A stretch of 64,000 nt of DNA from Streptomyces deccanensis. GTDB lineage: Bacteria; Actinomycetota; Actinomycetes; Streptomycetales; Streptomycetaceae. Where the stretch lies: the NCBI RefSeq assembly GCF_022385335.1, contig NZ_CP092431.1, positions 4,588,001 to 4,652,000 on the forward strand, given 5' to 3'. This document shows, in pieces, positions 1 to 8,856 of the stretch (the stretch's first letter is position 1; each line of letters starts with the position of its first letter). The notes under the pieces were generated by a model. It was not told where the DNA came from. It worked only from the letters and a program-made list of their open reading frames with translations, and did no database searches. A program made the translations under genes and the position numbers.

Positions 1-440
1 CGCTGTTGAACCATTTGACCTTGCCAGTCGGCAAAGCACACACTCCCTCGATCGCTCCCGGACGCCATCCGGACGCCGTTGACCTGGCGTCGCACCAGCC
101 TACCGGGGCCTACCCCAACCAAACACGCCCTTAACCACGACAGCGGCGAGACTGAGCCCCGCCTGTGCCAGCAGAGGCGCAAAGCAGTGCAGGAAGCGTG
201 GAGGAACAAGCCTTCTCTGACTTCCGCCCGTCTTCCCGCCATGTCCCGCTGGAGGCACGGACAGACGCAGGGCTCTGCTGGAAGGCGAGTTCACCTCACC
301 GAAAGCACCAGACAGCACGAGCGCTGTACTGGCACTCGGACCATCCCCGCGTCAATGGCCATCACGAGCAAAGCCCTCTTGCATGGCTCGCCGAAGCCTG
401 TCCGGAGAAGCTGCCTTCAGGACATCGGCGTCGGAAACTG
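1..440. other. Left-edge stretch without a convincing gene
   Basis: Several open frames cross this stretch on both strands, but none shows a recognisable domain, a good ribosome-binding site or a normal Streptomyces codon pattern. It lies downstream of tnpB and is probably chromosomal flank of the TnpB element, possibly a decayed gene. Confidence 0.4.
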
Positions 441-444
441 CGTG

Positions 445-620
445 TCAACTACCTGGAACCGAAGTTCCGGGCTTGCTGCTCGGATTCACCGATGGCTTCT
501 GTGAACCCGGCCGCATCCAGCTCTCGTATCTCAACCATGTCGCCGGTCAGGCTATGAGGGTGAGGGCAGGGACCTGTGACTCGGCCCCGCGGACCCACGC
601 GTACCAGCCACGGTGGCTGA
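445..620 (-). ncRNA. Candidate omega-RNA / right end of the TnpB element
   Basis: TnpB guide RNAs are made from the 3' end of tnpB and the element's right end. Just past the tnpB stop, 452-471 form a perfect 8-bp stem (CCCGGAAC with GTTCCAGG, one G-T pair) closed by a UUCG tetraloop on the minus strand. It is followed by GTAGTTGAC. A very stable hairpin close to the element end is what IS200/IS605-type right ends carry. The exact boundaries and the guide, which would lie just below 445, are inferred. The alternative is a plain terminator. Confidence 0.35.
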
Positions 621-1719
621 TGTTGTAGGACGCATTACGGTCGGCGTGCTCAGCGAAGCCACACGACCGACAGACGAACACGGCCTGCGAGGGCCGGTTG
701 GCTTTCCCAATGTGGTGGCAGCGGGAGCATTCCCGACTGCTGTATGCCGGATCGACGTGGACCACCGGAACCCCGGCGCGTTTCGCCTTGTAGACGATGA
801 ACCTGTCGAGCTGGTGGAACGACCAGGAGTGCAGCGTGACGCGCTGGGGCTTCCTCAGCCGTACCCGTTCGCGGATGCCCGTCAGATCTTCCAGGGCGAT
901 TCCGCGACCGGTGCGTTGAGCCTCCGCCACGATGCGCTTACTGATCTTGTGATTGATGTCGCGGGCCCGGCGCTTTTCCTTGCCCGCGCGCTTTTTCGCC
1001 CGCCGCTTGGCAGATTTGGTGTTCTTCTTCTGCAGGTTCGTGCGCAGATTCCGGTCCGCTTCGCGACGCCGGTTCAGGCGGCGCCCGCTGTACCGCTTGC
1101 CGGTGGAGGTGGTGGCGATATTGACGATGCCCAGGTCCACCCCGATGAACCCCACGGCGTGTGCGTTCTCCTCGGCCTCGGCGATATCGCAGGTCACCAG
1201 CAGATACCACTGCCCGTTCCGGCACAGCAGATCGGACTCACCCCTGCGGTGCGCGGCCACCACTGCCATCTGCCCCGCCTCGCCGGTGAACGCGACGTTC
1301 TTCATCCGCCCGGCCGTGGTCCAGATGGACACGGTGCGCCGCTTGTGCTGCCAGGACAGCATCCGGTCGTCATAGGGCTGGGCGGCGTCCGCACGGAAGG
1401 TGACCGGCTTGCCGGCCGCAGTCTCGTACCGCCTGGAGCCGGGCTTGCCGTGGGTTCCGTTACGGAGGTTGGCGCGCAACGTCGTGTAGGCGTCACAGGT
1501 CTTCTTGATCGCGTGCTGGGCGGCCTGAGCCCCCAAATTCCACTGGTCCTTGATCTGCTGATAGGTGTGCTTTCGCAGCGCCAGGGGTTTGGCCGCCTTC
1601 GCTTCGAAAGCGACATGGGCGGCCCACGTGGCGGCCTCGTTGCAGGCACGCAGGGTCGCCTCAAGCGCCGCCGCCTGGAGGGGCGTCGGCAGGAGTTTGA
1701 CCTGCACCACCAGCTTCAT
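547..1719 (-). CDS. tnpB: IS200/IS605-type TnpB RNA-guided nuclease (transposon accessory protein)
   Basis: A protein of about 390 residues. An N-terminal OrfB helix-turn-helix region is followed by a split RuvC nuclease with all three catalytic acids: D195 in GVDLGI, E277 in ALEDL and D360 in HADRNAS. Between the last two acids is a four-cysteine zinc ribbon (C331, C334, C350, C353), and a long Arg/Lys-rich helix spans about 210-260. TnpB proteins cut DNA next to a transposon-specific motif using an RNA from the element end. No TnpA transposase is present, so this looks like a stand-alone IS1341-type element. ATG at 1719 begins the family-typical MKLVVQVKL. An in-frame codon six residues upstream is possible, and neither has a clear ribosome-binding site. 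Confidence 0.9.
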   Translation of the reverse strand: MKLVVQVKLLPTPLQAAALEATLRACNEAATWAAHVAFEAKAAKPLALRKHTYQQIKDQWNLGAQAAQHAIKKTCDAYTTLRANLRNGTHGKPGSRRYETAAGKPVTFRADAAQPYDDRMLSWQHKRRTVSIWTTAGRMKNVAFTGEAGQMAVVAAHRRGESDLLCRNGQWYLLVTCDIAEAEENAHAVGFIGVDLGIVNIATTSTGKRYSGRRLNRRREADRNLRTNLQKKNTKSAKRRAKKRAGKEKRRARDINHKISKRIVAEAQRTGRGIALEDLTGIRERVRLRKPQRVTLHSWSFHQLDRFIVYKAKRAGVPVVHVDPAYSSRECSRCHHIGKANRPSQAVFVCRSCGFAEHADRNASYNISHRGWYAWVRGAESQVPALTLIA

Positions 1720-1845
1720 GAGCACGAACGTACACACCCGTACGAACAGCCAGCGTGCGTTCCCTTTCCTTCACCCGAACGAGCGACCAGCCCCGAGCCG
1801 CGACCACAGCGCCACCTCCCTCGCGCTGGGAACTACCCTGGTCGG

Positions 1846-2097
1846 GTGCGTGACAAAACCCAACCGAATTCCGCCGAACCCGGTGACCGACTGATCCGCG
1901 TCGGCGGCGTCGTCTTCATCGTCGGCGCCGTGGCCACACTCGTCACCGTGGCCCCGCTGTTCCTCGGAACGACTCCGTTCCCCACGTACATGTTCGTCCT
2001 GAGCATGCTCATGGGGGTCGGATTCCTCATCGCCGGCGCCGGAGTCCTCCAGTCCGTCGCGGCGGGGCGCCGAAGGGCCCGCGAGGCACGTTTCTAG
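1846..2097 (+). CDS. Small two-helix membrane protein, function unknown
   Basis: A GTG start gives an 83-residue protein beginning VRDKTQPNSAE. Two hydrophobic helices are visible at about residues 19-42 and 48-70, followed by a basic tail (AAGRRRAREARF), as in a hairpin inner-membrane protein with both ends in the cytoplasm. It resembles short conserved hypothetical membrane proteins of Streptomyces. The open frame extends far upstream, but only this part has membrane-protein composition and it starts after the tnpB promoter side. No function can be assigned. Confidence 0.65.
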   Translation: MRDKTQPNSAEPGDRLIRVGGVVFIVGAVATLVTVAPLFLGTTPFPTYMFVLSMLMGVGFLIAGAGVLQSVAAGRRRAREARF

Positions 2098-2119
2098 CGA
2101 CGGGCCCGCGAGGCACGTT

Positions 2120-2734
2120 CTAGCCCCGGTGCGCGGCGAGCCACGCGGGGAAGGCCGTCAGGTCCGCGAGGACGACGTCGGCGCCCGCCTCGCGCAGCTC
2201 GCGCTCGTCGCAGGGGCCGGTGGCGACGGCGACCGCGTACGCCTCGGCCGTGCGCGCGCCGCGTACGTCGCCGATGTGGTCGCCGACGTACACGCTCGCG
2301 CCGTACTCGCGCAGCGCGTCCGCCTTGGCCTCCGCCCACAGGTTTCCCACGAGGACGTCCGGCTCGATGCCGAGGTGCTCCAGGTGCAGCTTGGCGTTCG
2401 GCTCGTACTTGGCGGTGACCACGATCGCCCGGCCCCCGGCCGCCCGGACCGCCGCGATCGCCTCCGGCGCGCCGGGCATCGCGGGGGTCGCCGTGATCGC
2501 GATCGCCGGGTACATCTCCCGGTAGAGGTCCGCGATGGCCGGGATCTCCGCCGCCGGGAACCAGTGCGCCAGCTCCTCCGCCAGAGGCGGACCGAGCCGG
2601 GTGATCGCGAGATCGGCGTCTATGTACGCGCCCGTCCGTGCCGACAGCGCCACGTAGCAGGCGTGGATCCCCGGCCGGGAATCGATCAACGTCATATCGA
2701 GGTCGAACCCGACGGTCAGCATGCGAGAACTCAT
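2120..2734 (-). CDS. HAD-superfamily hydrolase (phosphatase-like)
   Basis: A cytoplasmic protein of about 204 residues with the HAD nucleophile motif DLDMT near the N terminus. Motif II/III elements follow (VVTAKYE about mid-protein), and a late acidic motif, VYVGDHIGDVRGA, binds magnesium. The length and helical cap fit class I HAD phosphatases of the Gph/phosphoglycolate type. The substrate cannot be told. It is transcribed towards the small membrane protein and ends 22 bp from it. The start is uncertain: ATG at 2734 (MSSRMLTV), one three codons upstream and one four codons downstream all lack strong ribosome-binding sites. Confidence 0.85.
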   Translation of the reverse strand: MSSRMLTVGFDLDMTLIDSRPGIHACYVALSARTGAYIDADLAITRLGPPLAEELAHWFPAAEIPAIADLYREMYPAIAITATPAMPGAPEAIAAVRAAGGRAIVVTAKYEPNAKLHLEHLGIEPDVLVGNLWAEAKADALREYGASVYVGDHIGDVRGARTAEAYAVAVATGPCDERELREAGADVVLADLTAFPAWLAAHRG

Positions 2735-2780
2735 GCGGTCCATTGTGGGGGCCGGGTGGGGGCGCGTTGTCGGGTGCGCT

Positions 2781-2933
2781 GTCGGGTGCGGCTCCGGTGG
2801 GGGTTGCTCGCGCAGTTCCCCGCGCCCCTGAAAAGCAGGGGCTGCGCCCCGTGCTTTTCAGGCCCGCAGGGGCCTGGTCTTTAGGGGCGCGGGGAACTGC
2901 GCGAGAAGCCCCACCGGAGCCGCACCCGCCGAC
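2781..2933. repeat. Long imperfect palindrome built from two copies of the dispersed repeat
   Basis: Two perfect 23-base arms, 2807-2829 and 2883-2905, face each other and share the core GGGGCGCGGGGAACTGCGCG. The similarity extends outwards through GGTGCGGCTCCGGTGGGG and its complement. Inside, 2828-2861 form a second near-perfect hairpin (CTGAAAAGCA facing TGCTTTTCAG). It lies between the start of the HAD gene and the 3' end of the next minus-strand gene, so it may act as a terminator for the latter. Confidence 0.85.
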
Positions 2934-2944
2934 GAAACCCCAGC

Positions 2945-4045
2945 TCACCGAACCCGCTGCGACCGCCACAACAGATAGACCGCGGACGACACGGCCGCGA
3001 CCCGCAGTACCCAGGGCCACGTCTCCGCCAGCGCCCCGCTCATCTGCCCCTGAGCGATCGGCTCGCCCCAGCGCCCGTCACTGCGCCCCCACAGCCACAC
3101 CACACCCCCCGCGGCCACCACCCCGGGCAACCCCATCACCGCCCACTTCGACTCCGCGGGCGTCAACCTCCGCGAGAGATAGGCGATCAACCACCCCAGC
3201 CCCAGCGGCACCAGACTCCCCATCACCGCCCCCGCGACCAGCAGCACGGCCGCCAGCAACAGCAGCGGATTGGTCCACCCCCCACCAGCCGGCCGCAACC
3301 GGGGCAACGGCACCCGCCGCCGAGCCGGGGCCCGACCCGAAGCCCCCTCCTCCGCCCCGCCCGCCGAAGCCGCCGCCTGCTTCTCGACGACGGCCCCGCG
3401 CTCCCCGCCCTTCGCCCGCTCCTCGGCCTCGTCCCCGTCCCTCTTCACCGGAGGCGGCTTCAGCAGTTCGGGGATCTCCACGCCGCCGACGAAACCCGGC
3501 ACGGAGTCCCCGACCCCGAACCCGATGTCACCGCCGGGCCCCCCGCCCCCGCCGACCCGCCACCAGTCGGGCTGGGCGCCCCCCTCCCCCAGCTCGTGCA
3601 GCGGAGCGAGATGCGGCGGAGCGGCACCGCCCACCACGGGCGGCGGCACGGCATCGGCGGAAGGGGAAGCGGAACGCGGTCGCGGCACGACCCGCCGCAG
3701 CCCCCTGGACACCCCCTTGGCCCGCTCCCCGGCGTCCCCGGTGTCCTCGTCGGCCGTGTCCCCGCCCGTCACCCGCTGCACGGGCACGGCGGCCGCCGGC
3801 GGCTCCGGTACGTCACCGGGCGCGCCCGCCGCCTCGACGACCTCGTCCGGCGTACCGAGGCGGGCGATGATGCGGCGCACGGCGGCCGGGCTGTCCACCG
3901 GCGCCTTGGCCCGCCGTCGGTCGATCTCGTCCCGCAGCCCCGACACCAGCCGCATCCGCGTCGACGACGGCAACTGCCGCTGCTGGGCCAGGTCGCCGAC
4001 CCGGCTCAGATACTCGTAGACGACCTGGTCGCTCTCAATCCCCAC
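2945..4045 (-). CDS. Membrane protein with HAAS-like N-terminal domain
   Basis: 366 residues from a GTG start behind GGAGGGG. Residues 1-70 form a charged helical segment (YEYLSRVGDLAQQ ... AAVRRIIARLGTPDEVVEAAG) like the HAAS domain found in sporulation and envelope regulators. A long Pro/Gly/Ala-rich disordered linker follows, and at least three hydrophobic helices lie in the last 110 residues. HAAS domains usually tether partner-binding helices to membrane segments. Target and role are unknown. It is divergent from the helicase-associated gene, with one copy of the dispersed repeat between them. The much longer open frame upstream is only the antisense of that gene. Confidence 0.6.
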   Translation of the reverse strand: MGIESDQVVYEYLSRVGDLAQQRQLPSSTRMRLVSGLRDEIDRRRAKAPVDSPAAVRRIIARLGTPDEVVEAAGAPGDVPEPPAAAVPVQRVTGGDTADEDTGDAGERAKGVSRGLRRVVPRPRSASPSADAVPPPVVGGAAPPHLAPLHELGEGGAQPDWWRVGGGGGPGGDIGFGVGDSVPGFVGGVEIPELLKPPPVKRDGDEAEERAKGGERGAVVEKQAAASAGGAEEGASGRAPARRRVPLPRLRPAGGGWTNPLLLLAAVLLVAGAVMGSLVPLGLGWLIAYLSRRLTPAESKWAVMGLPGVVAAGGVVWLWGRSDGRWGEPIAQGQMSGALAETWPWVLRVAAVSSAVYLLWRSQRVR

Positions 4046-4124
4046 GAAGCCCCTCCGGGGTTGGCGCGCGTACTTCCTCCCGACGGTATCGCTTCCGGGG
4101 AGGGCCCTCAGGTGCCGGACAGGC

Positions 4125-4146
4125 AAGGGGCGCGGGGAACTGCGCG
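4125..4146. repeat. Single copy of the dispersed GGGGCGCGGGGAACTGCGCGA repeat
   Basis: One arm of the same repeat as at 2781-2933, here unpaired, in the divergent intergenic region upstream of the helicase-associated gene. Confidence 0.85.
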
Positions 4147-4237
4147 ACCAGCCCCCACCCGCCCGCACCCGCCGACGAAACAGGCGCCCCCAAGCCAAGA
4201 GGCGCCCCCGCCCCACGCAGCCGCTACCGTTGGCCGG

Positions 4238-6901
4238 ATGAGCACCGAGGAGCAGTTCCCCACGGAGACGGCGCCCGCCGGTGGAGCCCCCCGTTCCCTG
4301 GCGGAAGCCCTGCGCGGGCGGGACGACCGCTCGCTCGCCGTGCTGCTCCGGGCGCGGCCGGACCTCATCACGCCCGTGCCCACCGACCTGACCCAGCTGG
4401 CGACCCGCGCCGGCACCCGCGCGTCGGTCGTCCGGGCCCTGGAGCGGCTGGACCGGTTCGCCCTGCAGACCGCCCAGGCCCTGGCCGTGGCGGCGGACCC
4501 GGCGTCGTACGACGAACTCGCCTCCCTGCTGGCAGGTGACGACGCGGACCCCGCCGTCACCGCCGCGCTGCCCCGCGCCCTCGGCACCCTGCGCGACCAG
4601 GCCCTCGTATGGGGCCCCGAGAACCGGCTGCGCCTCGTCCGCACGGCCCGTGAGCTGCTCGCGCCCTCGCCGCAGCATCCCTCCCCGACCGGTCTCGGCC
4701 CGACCGTCGCGGAGGCCACGGCGGGCATGTCGCCGGGGCGGGTCCAGGAGATCGTCGCGGCGGCCGGTCTGCCGAGCACCCACGACTCGGTGTCGGCGGT
4801 CACGGCCCTCGCGGCGCTCTTCACCGACCGCCGCCGCATGGCCGCGCTCCTCGCCACCGCGCCCCCCGAGTCGCTCGACGTGCTGACCCGGCTCGTGTGG
4901 GGGCCGCCGTACGGCCAGGTCACCGCCAACCCGGCGCCCCATCTGCGCTGGCTGCTGGACCGGGGGCTGCTCCTGCCGACCGCCCCCGGCACGGTCGTCA
5001 TCCCCCGCGAGGTCGCCCTGCGGCTGCGGTCGGGCCGGGCACATCGGGAGGTCCAGCCGGTGCCGCCGCCCGTCGAGGCGTCGGGCACGCACCGTCCACA
5101 GGTTGTGGACGCGACGGCGGCCGGACAGGCGTACACCGCGCTGGCGACCGTGGAGGAGCTGCTGAAGGACTGGGACGAGGGCGGCCCCGGTGTCCTGCGC
5201 GCGGGCGGGCTGAGCGTGCGGGATCTGAAACGGACGGCGGTGGCGCTCGACCTGCCCGAGCCGGTCGCCGCCTTCTGGGTCGAACTCGCCTACGCCGCCG
5301 GGCTGTTGGCCTCCGACGGCGAGGCCGACGAGCGGTACGCCGCGACGCCCGCGTACGACGAGTGGCTGGAGCTGCCCGCCGCCGAGCGCTGGGCGCGGCT
5401 CGCCACGGCCTGGCTGACGGCGACCCGTACGCCCGGCGTGATCGGGGAGCGGGACGCCAAGGACCGTACGTTGTCGGCGCTTGGCCCGGGGCTGGACCGT
5501 TCGGCCGCGCCCGAGGTGCGCCACCGGGTCCTCGCCCTGCTCGCCGGGCTCCCCGAGGGCACCTCGGCCACCCCTGACTCCGTCCTGGCCCGCCTGCACT
5601 GGGAACGCCCCACGCGCGGCGGCCAGCACCCCCAGCAGGCCCCCGCACAGCCCCCGCAGTCCCAGGCGGCCCCGGCCTCCCCCGCGAACCAACAACCCTC
5701 CGCCCGGTCGCGCCAGGGCGAGGACCTGCGGGCCCGGATCGCCCGGTGGACCCTCTCCGAGGCCGAGTCGCTCGGGATCACCGGACGCGGCGCGCTGTCC
5801 TCGCACGGCCGCGCGCTCCTCGGGCTCCCCGACGAGGCCCCCGCCCCGGCCGAACTGCCGGAGACCCCCGGCGACAAGCTCCCGGCCCACCACGTGCCCC
5901 TGCCGCACGCTCCCGCATCCGTGTCCGCCCCCGACCCCGTCGCCGAGCGGGCGGCCGCCGCCTCCCGGGCCGCCCGGCTGCTCGCGCCGCTGCTTCCCGA
6001 GCCGCTGGACCACGTCCTGCTCCAGGCGGACCTGACGGCCGTGGCGCCCGGTCCGCTGAAGCGTCCGCTGGCGGACATGCTGGGGGTGCTGGCGGACGTG
6101 GAGTCGAAGGGTGGCGCGACGGTGTACCGGTTCACGCCGGGGTCCGTACGCCGGGCGCTCGACGCGGGCCGCAGCGCGTCCGACCTGCACGACTTCCTGA
6201 CCGCGCACTCCCGCACGCCGGTCCCGCAGCCCCTCGCGTATCTGATCGACGACGTGGCCCGGCGCCACGGCCATCTGCGGATCGGCGCGGCGTCGGCGTA
6301 CGTCCGCTGCGACGACGACGCGATGCTCAGCGAGATCCTCGCCGACAAGCGGTCGCAGGGCCTCGGGCTGCGGCGGCTCGCGCCGACCGTCCTCGCCGCC
6401 CAGACCGACCCGGCGACGCTCCTCGACGGGCTGCGGGGGATGGGGTACGCGCCGGCCGCCGAGTCGGCGGAGGGCGATGTGCTGATCACCCGGGCGCACG
6501 CCCGCCGCACCCCGCCCCGTACGGCCCCGGAGCCCGTCCCGGACGGTCCCCCGGCCCCGGACGACACCCTGCTGGGCGCCGCGATCCGCGCCATCCGCGC
6601 CGGTGACCTCGCCTCCACGACGCCCCGCCGGGCGCCCGACGGTCCGGCCACTCCGCCGGGCACCCTGCCCCGCACCGGCTCCGCCGAGACCCTCGCGACG
6701 ATGCAGGCCGCCGTCCTCACCGGCGAGGCCCTCTGGATCGGCTACGTCAACGCCGAGGGCTCCGCCAGCCAGCGGGTCATCGCCCCGGTCCGCGTCGAGG
6801 GCGGCTTCGTGACGGCGTACGACCACACGGCGGACGAGGTCCGCACCTTCCCGCTCCACCGGATCACGGGCGTCGCGGAACTGGCGGACGACGCGACCTG
6901 A
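4238..6901 (+). CDS. Helicase-associated protein with C-terminal WYL-like domain
   Basis: 887 residues with no helicase ATP-binding motifs. The N-terminal third contains winged-helix-like repeats (SVVRALERLDRFALQTAQAL, LRTARELL). The centre resembles the helicase_C_3 domain seen in proteins encoded near bacterial XPB helicases. The last 65 residues look like a WYL ligand/nucleic-acid sensor domain (ALWIGYVNAEG ... VIAPVRVEGGFVTAYD). The XPB gene lies 2 kb downstream on the same strand, which supports a shared role, possibly in DNA repair. ATG at 4238 begins MSTEEQFPTE after a long non-coding stretch. The ribosome-binding site is weak (GGCCGG). Confidence 0.75.
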   Translation: MSTEEQFPTETAPAGGAPRSLAEALRGRDDRSLAVLLRARPDLITPVPTDLTQLATRAGTRASVVRALERLDRFALQTAQALAVAADPASYDELASLLAGDDADPAVTAALPRALGTLRDQALVWGPENRLRLVRTARELLAPSPQHPSPTGLGPTVAEATAGMSPGRVQEIVAAAGLPSTHDSVSAVTALAALFTDRRRMAALLATAPPESLDVLTRLVWGPPYGQVTANPAPHLRWLLDRGLLLPTAPGTVVIPREVALRLRSGRAHREVQPVPPPVEASGTHRPQVVDATAAGQAYTALATVEELLKDWDEGGPGVLRAGGLSVRDLKRTAVALDLPEPVAAFWVELAYAAGLLASDGEADERYAATPAYDEWLELPAAERWARLATAWLTATRTPGVIGERDAKDRTLSALGPGLDRSAAPEVRHRVLALLAGLPEGTSATPDSVLARLHWERPTRGGQHPQQAPAQPPQSQAAPASPANQQPSARSRQGEDLRARIARWTLSEAESLGITGRGALSSHGRALLGLPDEAPAPAELPETPGDKLPAHHVPLPHAPASVSAPDPVAERAAAASRAARLLAPLLPEPLDHVLLQADLTAVAPGPLKRPLADMLGVLADVESKGGATVYRFTPGSVRRALDAGRSASDLHDFLTAHSRTPVPQPLAYLIDDVARRHGHLRIGAASAYVRCDDDAMLSEILADKRSQGLGLRRLAPTVLAAQTDPATLLDGLRGMGYAPAAESAEGDVLITRAHARRTPPRTAPEPVPDGPPAPDDTLLGAAIRAIRAGDLASTTPRRAPDGPATPPGTLPRTGSAETLATMQAAVLTGEALWIGYVNAEGSASQRVIAPVRVEGGFVTAYDHTADEVRTFPLHRITGVAELADDAT

Positions 6902-7108
6902 CCCGCCGGGTCCGGGCGACGCCGTTGATCAAACCGCCTCCCGGAGATCACCCGTTCGGGTGTACGCCGGCTTTCATGCAGGCCACGCCCGGTTTTCCCT
7001 CGCACGGGCGAGCGCGGGTCCCCCGGCGCATCGACTCCCGTGACGTCGGGCAGCCACCCTGTGTCCGATCGAGATCGACTCCTGCGCTCGAAAGGCCCAT
7101 ACGTACGC

Positions 7109-7285
7109 ATGCGCCCTCTCTCCGCACTGCTCTCCGCAGCCGCCGTCGCCGTCGCCCTGGTGGGAGCGCTCGCCGCCCCGGCCGCCGCGAACCCGCCCCT
7201 GCCCCTCCCCGAACTCGGCACCCTCGTCGGCGAGGGCGTCGGCGTGGAGGGGCCGCTGATCCAGAACGTCAGCCTGCTGAAGTAG
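7109..7285 (+). CDS. Small secreted peptide precursor, function unknown
   Basis: 58 residues starting MRPLSALLSAAAVAVAL. A signal peptide ends at about AAPAAA-NPP, leaving a mature peptide of roughly 31 residues (PLPLPELGTLVGEGVGVEGP ... NVSLLK) without cysteine. GAAAGG lies about 12 bases before the ATG. Short secreted peptides of this kind are common next to housekeeping genes in Streptomyces, but their roles are mostly unknown. Its last 17 bases overlap the 3' end of the converging YqhA-IstB gene. Confidence 0.6.
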   Translation: MRPLSALLSAAAVAVALVGALAAPAAANPPLPLPELGTLVGEGVGVEGPLIQNVSLLK

Positions 7286-8765
7286 GGGCTCGGCGCAGGC
7301 GGTAGCTGTCGCCTTCGAGGAGGACGATCTCGGCGTGGTGCGCGAGGCGGTCGACCATCGCCGGGGCGGCCCCGCCGAAGATCTCCTCCCAGCGGCCGAG
7401 CGGGCGGTCACTGGTCACGATCAGTGAGCCCCGCTCGTAGCGGTGCGCGATCAGCCGGAAGAGGAGCCGGGCGGTGTCCGTGTCGAAGGGGAGGTAGCCG
7501 ACCTCGTCGACGATCAGCAGGGGGCAGGCGTCGAGCGCGGACAGTTCCTCGGCGAGCCTGCCCTCGGCCCGTGCCCCGGCCAGCCGTGCGGCCCACTCCG
7601 TGGCCGTGGCGAACAGCACCCGGTGCCCGGCCTGGCAGGCCCGTACGCCGAGCCCGATCGCCAGATGCGTCTTGCCGGTGCCGGGGGCGCCGACGAACAC
7701 CACGTTCCGCCCGGTGTCGACGAAGTCCAGCGTGCCCAGCCGGGCCAGCAGCCGCCGGTCGAAGGAGCGCGGGTGCCCCTCGTCGAACTCCTCCAGCAGC
7801 TTCCGCGCCGGGAACCCGGCCGCCCGCACCCGCCCCTCGACCCCGGCCCCGGCCCCGAGACCGACGCCGGGCGCGCGCCGGGTCTCGTACTGCACCAACC
7901 GGGTCCCGCCCCGCGTGAACCGGGTCTCGTACCGCTCGCGGCTGTCACCCCTCTCGCGCACCTCGTACCGCTCGCGGTTCTCGTACGACGTCGCCTGCGC
8001 CGGGATCGGCAGCGGGGTCCGGAACACCACGGGGGCGGCGGTCACCGTCGGCTCGCCGCGTTCCGTCGGTCCGCCGCGGTCCGTCGGTTCGGCCGGTCCG
8101 TGCGGGGGCTTCGGCGGCTTCGGGTCGTCGGACGGGTCGTGGTGAGTGCCGTGGCCCTTGTCCTCGCGCAGCATGGGCCCCGACATGTACGCCAGGAGCA
8201 CCGCCGAGGCGATGAAGGCCATGTGGATCACCGTGCCCCACAGCAGCGCGTGGTGGGAGGTGTGGTGGACGTCCACGAACATCTGGAGCAGATGCACCGA
8301 GGAGATGCCCACGATGGCGGTGGCCAGCTTGACCTTCAGCACGTTGGAATTGACGTGCGAGAGCCATTCGGGCTGGTCGCGGTGGCCCTGGAGGCCGATG
8401 CGGGAGACGAAGGTCTCATAGCCGCCGACGATGGTCATGATCAGCAGATTGGCGATCATGACGACGTCGACCAGTTTGAGCACCGCGAGCATCACATAGG
8501 TCTCGGTGGCGCTCCCGCTCACGCACCGGACGATTAACGTCCACAGCTCGTTGAAGAACTTGTAGACGTACACCCCCTGCGCCGCCACCAGACCGAAGTA
8601 CAGCGGCGCCTGGAGCCAGCGCGTGGCGAAGAGGGCGTAGCCGAGCGTGGTGCCCTGGGGGGAGACGGACGGGGTGACCGGGTCGGCGGCGTTTGCCGGG
8701 GTGGGTGGCTGCACGGTTCGCATTCTTCGGAACCACTGCCGCAAATCTGAATTCCAGCCACTCAT
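7269..8765 (-). CDS. Fusion: YqhA (UPF0114) membrane domain plus IstB-type ATPase
   Basis: 498 residues in one uninterrupted frame. Residues about 35-200 match the YqhA/UPF0114 membrane family (RWLQAPLYFGLVAAQGVYV, KLVDVVMIANLLIMTIVGG, SSVHLLQMFVDVHH), with four hydrophobic helices. A charged linker of about 120 residues follows, with repeated RERYE-type units. The C-terminal 200 residues form an IstB ATPase of IS21 transposons: Walker A GAPGTGKTHLAIGL, Walker B LLIVDEVGYLPF and sensor LIVTSDRPLGRWEEIFGG. No IstA gene is nearby. A second start at 8723 (MRTVQPP) is possible, and neither start has a strong ribosome-binding site. The function of the fusion is unknown. Confidence 0.8.
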   Translation of the reverse strand: MSGWNSDLRQWFRRMRTVQPPTPANAADPVTPSVSPQGTTLGYALFATRWLQAPLYFGLVAAQGVYVYKFFNELWTLIVRCVSGSATETYVMLAVLKLVDVVMIANLLIMTIVGGYETFVSRIGLQGHRDQPEWLSHVNSNVLKVKLATAIVGISSVHLLQMFVDVHHTSHHALLWGTVIHMAFIASAVLLAYMSGPMLREDKGHGTHHDPSDDPKPPKPPHGPAEPTDRGGPTERGEPTVTAAPVVFRTPLPIPAQATSYENRERYEVRERGDSRERYETRFTRGGTRLVQYETRRAPGVGLGAGAGVEGRVRAAGFPARKLLEEFDEGHPRSFDRRLLARLGTLDFVDTGRNVVFVGAPGTGKTHLAIGLGVRACQAGHRVLFATATEWAARLAGARAEGRLAEELSALDACPLLIVDEVGYLPFDTDTARLLFRLIAHRYERGSLIVTSDRPLGRWEEIFGGAAPAMVDRLAHHAEIVLLEGDSYRLRRAPTSAG

Positions 8766-8856
8766 CGGAATGAATAGACATCCAATAGGACTGGAGGCCT
8801 GTCAGGGGGAACGATCAGGCACACTGGACGTTTGGCCGAATCGAAAGGTGTCGCGC

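Noticed and set aside
1..546. Overlapping small frames at the left edge as real genes
   Set aside because: They cross the presumed TnpB element end and show no domain or initiation signal.
4046..6859. Very long minus-strand open frame joined to the HAAS-like gene
   Set aside because: It is the antisense of the helicase-associated gene; only the last 366 codons have a good start and protein-like sequence.
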